A DNA stretch of 5,311 bases from Actinomycetes bacterium (GTDB lineage Bacteria > Actinomycetota > Actinomycetes > Actinomycetales > Beutenbergiaceae), in the NCBI GenBank assembly GCA_021793935.1, contig JAJYRV010000160.1, positions 1 through 5,311 of the forward strand, read 5' to 3'. Positions 4,796 to 5,311 of this stretch are shown here, one piece after another; the stretch's first letter is position 1, and every line of letters starts with the position of its first letter. The notes under the pieces were generated by a model, which ran no database searches, had not been told where the DNA came from, and saw nothing but the letters and a program-made list of their open reading frames with translations. A program made the position numbers and the translations under genes.

Positions 4796-5311
4796 GTGAC
4801 GACGATCGGTTTTCTCTACCCCGGCTACGCCGCCGAGGATGACTACCCGTTTATGCAAGGTCTACTTCCTGAGGATATCGAACTCAAGGTCGTCCACACC
4901 TCCGTGGGGGTCGACGCGCACGAGGTGGAAGCGCTCCTGGATCTGGGCGGGAGTGAACGTCTCCTCGCCGGAGCCGATGAACTGCGCGAGGTGGGGGTGG
5001 ACGCCGCGATGTGGGCGTGCACCTCGGGGAGTTTCGTGTTCGGGCCCCGCGGCGCGAGGAGGCAGGCGCAGGAGATCGCCGACGCCCTCGGCGTGCCCGC
5101 ATCCTCGACATCGATCGCGTTCGTCGAGGCCCTCGACCACCTCGGGTTCTCGAGCGTTGCGGTCGCGGCGACCTACCCGCCGGAGGTCTCGGCACACTTC
5201 CAACACTTCCTTGAGGACGCCGGGATCCAGGTGTGCTCACTGGTGAGCCACGACATTGCCACGGCGGCGCTCGCCGGCGAGCTCAGCGACGAGGGCGTGC
5301 TCGACCTGGCG
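4796..5311 (+). CDS. Second maleate isomerase / Asp-Glu racemase superfamily enzyme, 3' truncated by window
   Basis: The frame is open for 172 codons to the right edge with no stop. It begins MTTIGFLYPGYAAEDDYPF. The first cysteine motif is Cys75 in MWACTSGSFVFG, followed by GVPASSTSIAFVEALDHLG and VAVAATYPPEVSAHF. These align along their length with the complete paralogue upstream (for example WACTSGSFVFG with YACASGSFIGG, and FVEALDHLG with FVEALAHLG). The N-terminal loop differs (LYPGYAAEDDYP against VPFDMELDSELW), so the two probably act on different substrates or successive steps. The second catalytic motif is expected about 15-25 residues beyond the edge, so a two-Cys mechanism cannot be confirmed. 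The start is GTG, set by AAAGGA upstream. The gene diverges from the DUF3830 gene. Confidence 0.85.
   Translation, partial: MTTIGFLYPGYAAEDDYPFMQGLLPEDIELKVVHTSVGVDAHEVEALLDLGGSERLLAGADELREVGVDAAMWACTSGSFVFGPRGARRQAQEIADALGVPASSTSIAFVEALDHLGFSSVAVAATYPPEVSAHFQHFLEDAGIQVCSLVSHDIATAALAGELSDEGVLDLA

Noticed and set aside
1..5311. tRNA, rRNA, CRISPR arrays, insertion sequences and attachment sites
   Set aside because: No cloverleaf, regularly spaced repeats, transposase motifs or long terminal inverted repeats were seen on either strand.

Overview
The window is G+C-rich (about two thirds by eye), and its proteins look actinobacterial. It carries an LPXTG-type pilin with its class C sortase, and enzyme families common in Actinomycetales and Micrococcales. 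The genus cannot be named from the sequence; an Actinomycetaceae- or Micrococcales-like organism is my best guess.

Layout, left to right. (1) Positions 3-674 hold the C-terminal part of a sortase-anchored pilus subunit, cut by the window edge. (2) A perfect 12-bp GC-rich hairpin fills most of the gap to the next gene. (3) Positions 742-1788 hold a class C, pilus-polymerising sortase. (4) Positions 1751-3364 hold a BCCT-family transporter whose start overlaps the end of the sortase gene. (5) The gap at 3365-3457 holds a terminator-like hairpin, then a candidate promoter whose 17-bp spacer lies inside a 21-bp inverted repeat, a plausible operator. (6) Positions 3458-4252 hold a complete maleate isomerase / Asp-Glu racemase superfamily enzyme with both conserved cysteines. 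(7) Positions 4257-4751, minus strand, hold a DUF3830 (cyclophilin-like fold) protein, converging on the previous gene with 4 bp between the stops. (8) From 4796 to the right edge runs a second, divergent member of the same isomerase superfamily, transcribed away from the DUF3830 gene across a 44-bp gap.

Two functional blocks therefore abut. The left block builds covalent surface pili. The right block (transporter, two racemase/isomerase-fold enzymes, DUF3830) looks like an uptake and catabolism module for a small carboxylate or nitrogen compound. The substrate is unknown. The transporter has lost three of the four aromatic-box residues that bind trimethylammonium groups in the glycine betaine carrier BetP, so a betaine is unlikely. 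No regulator, mobile element, tRNA, rRNA or CRISPR array was seen. Apart from the short gaps described, the window is fully coding.
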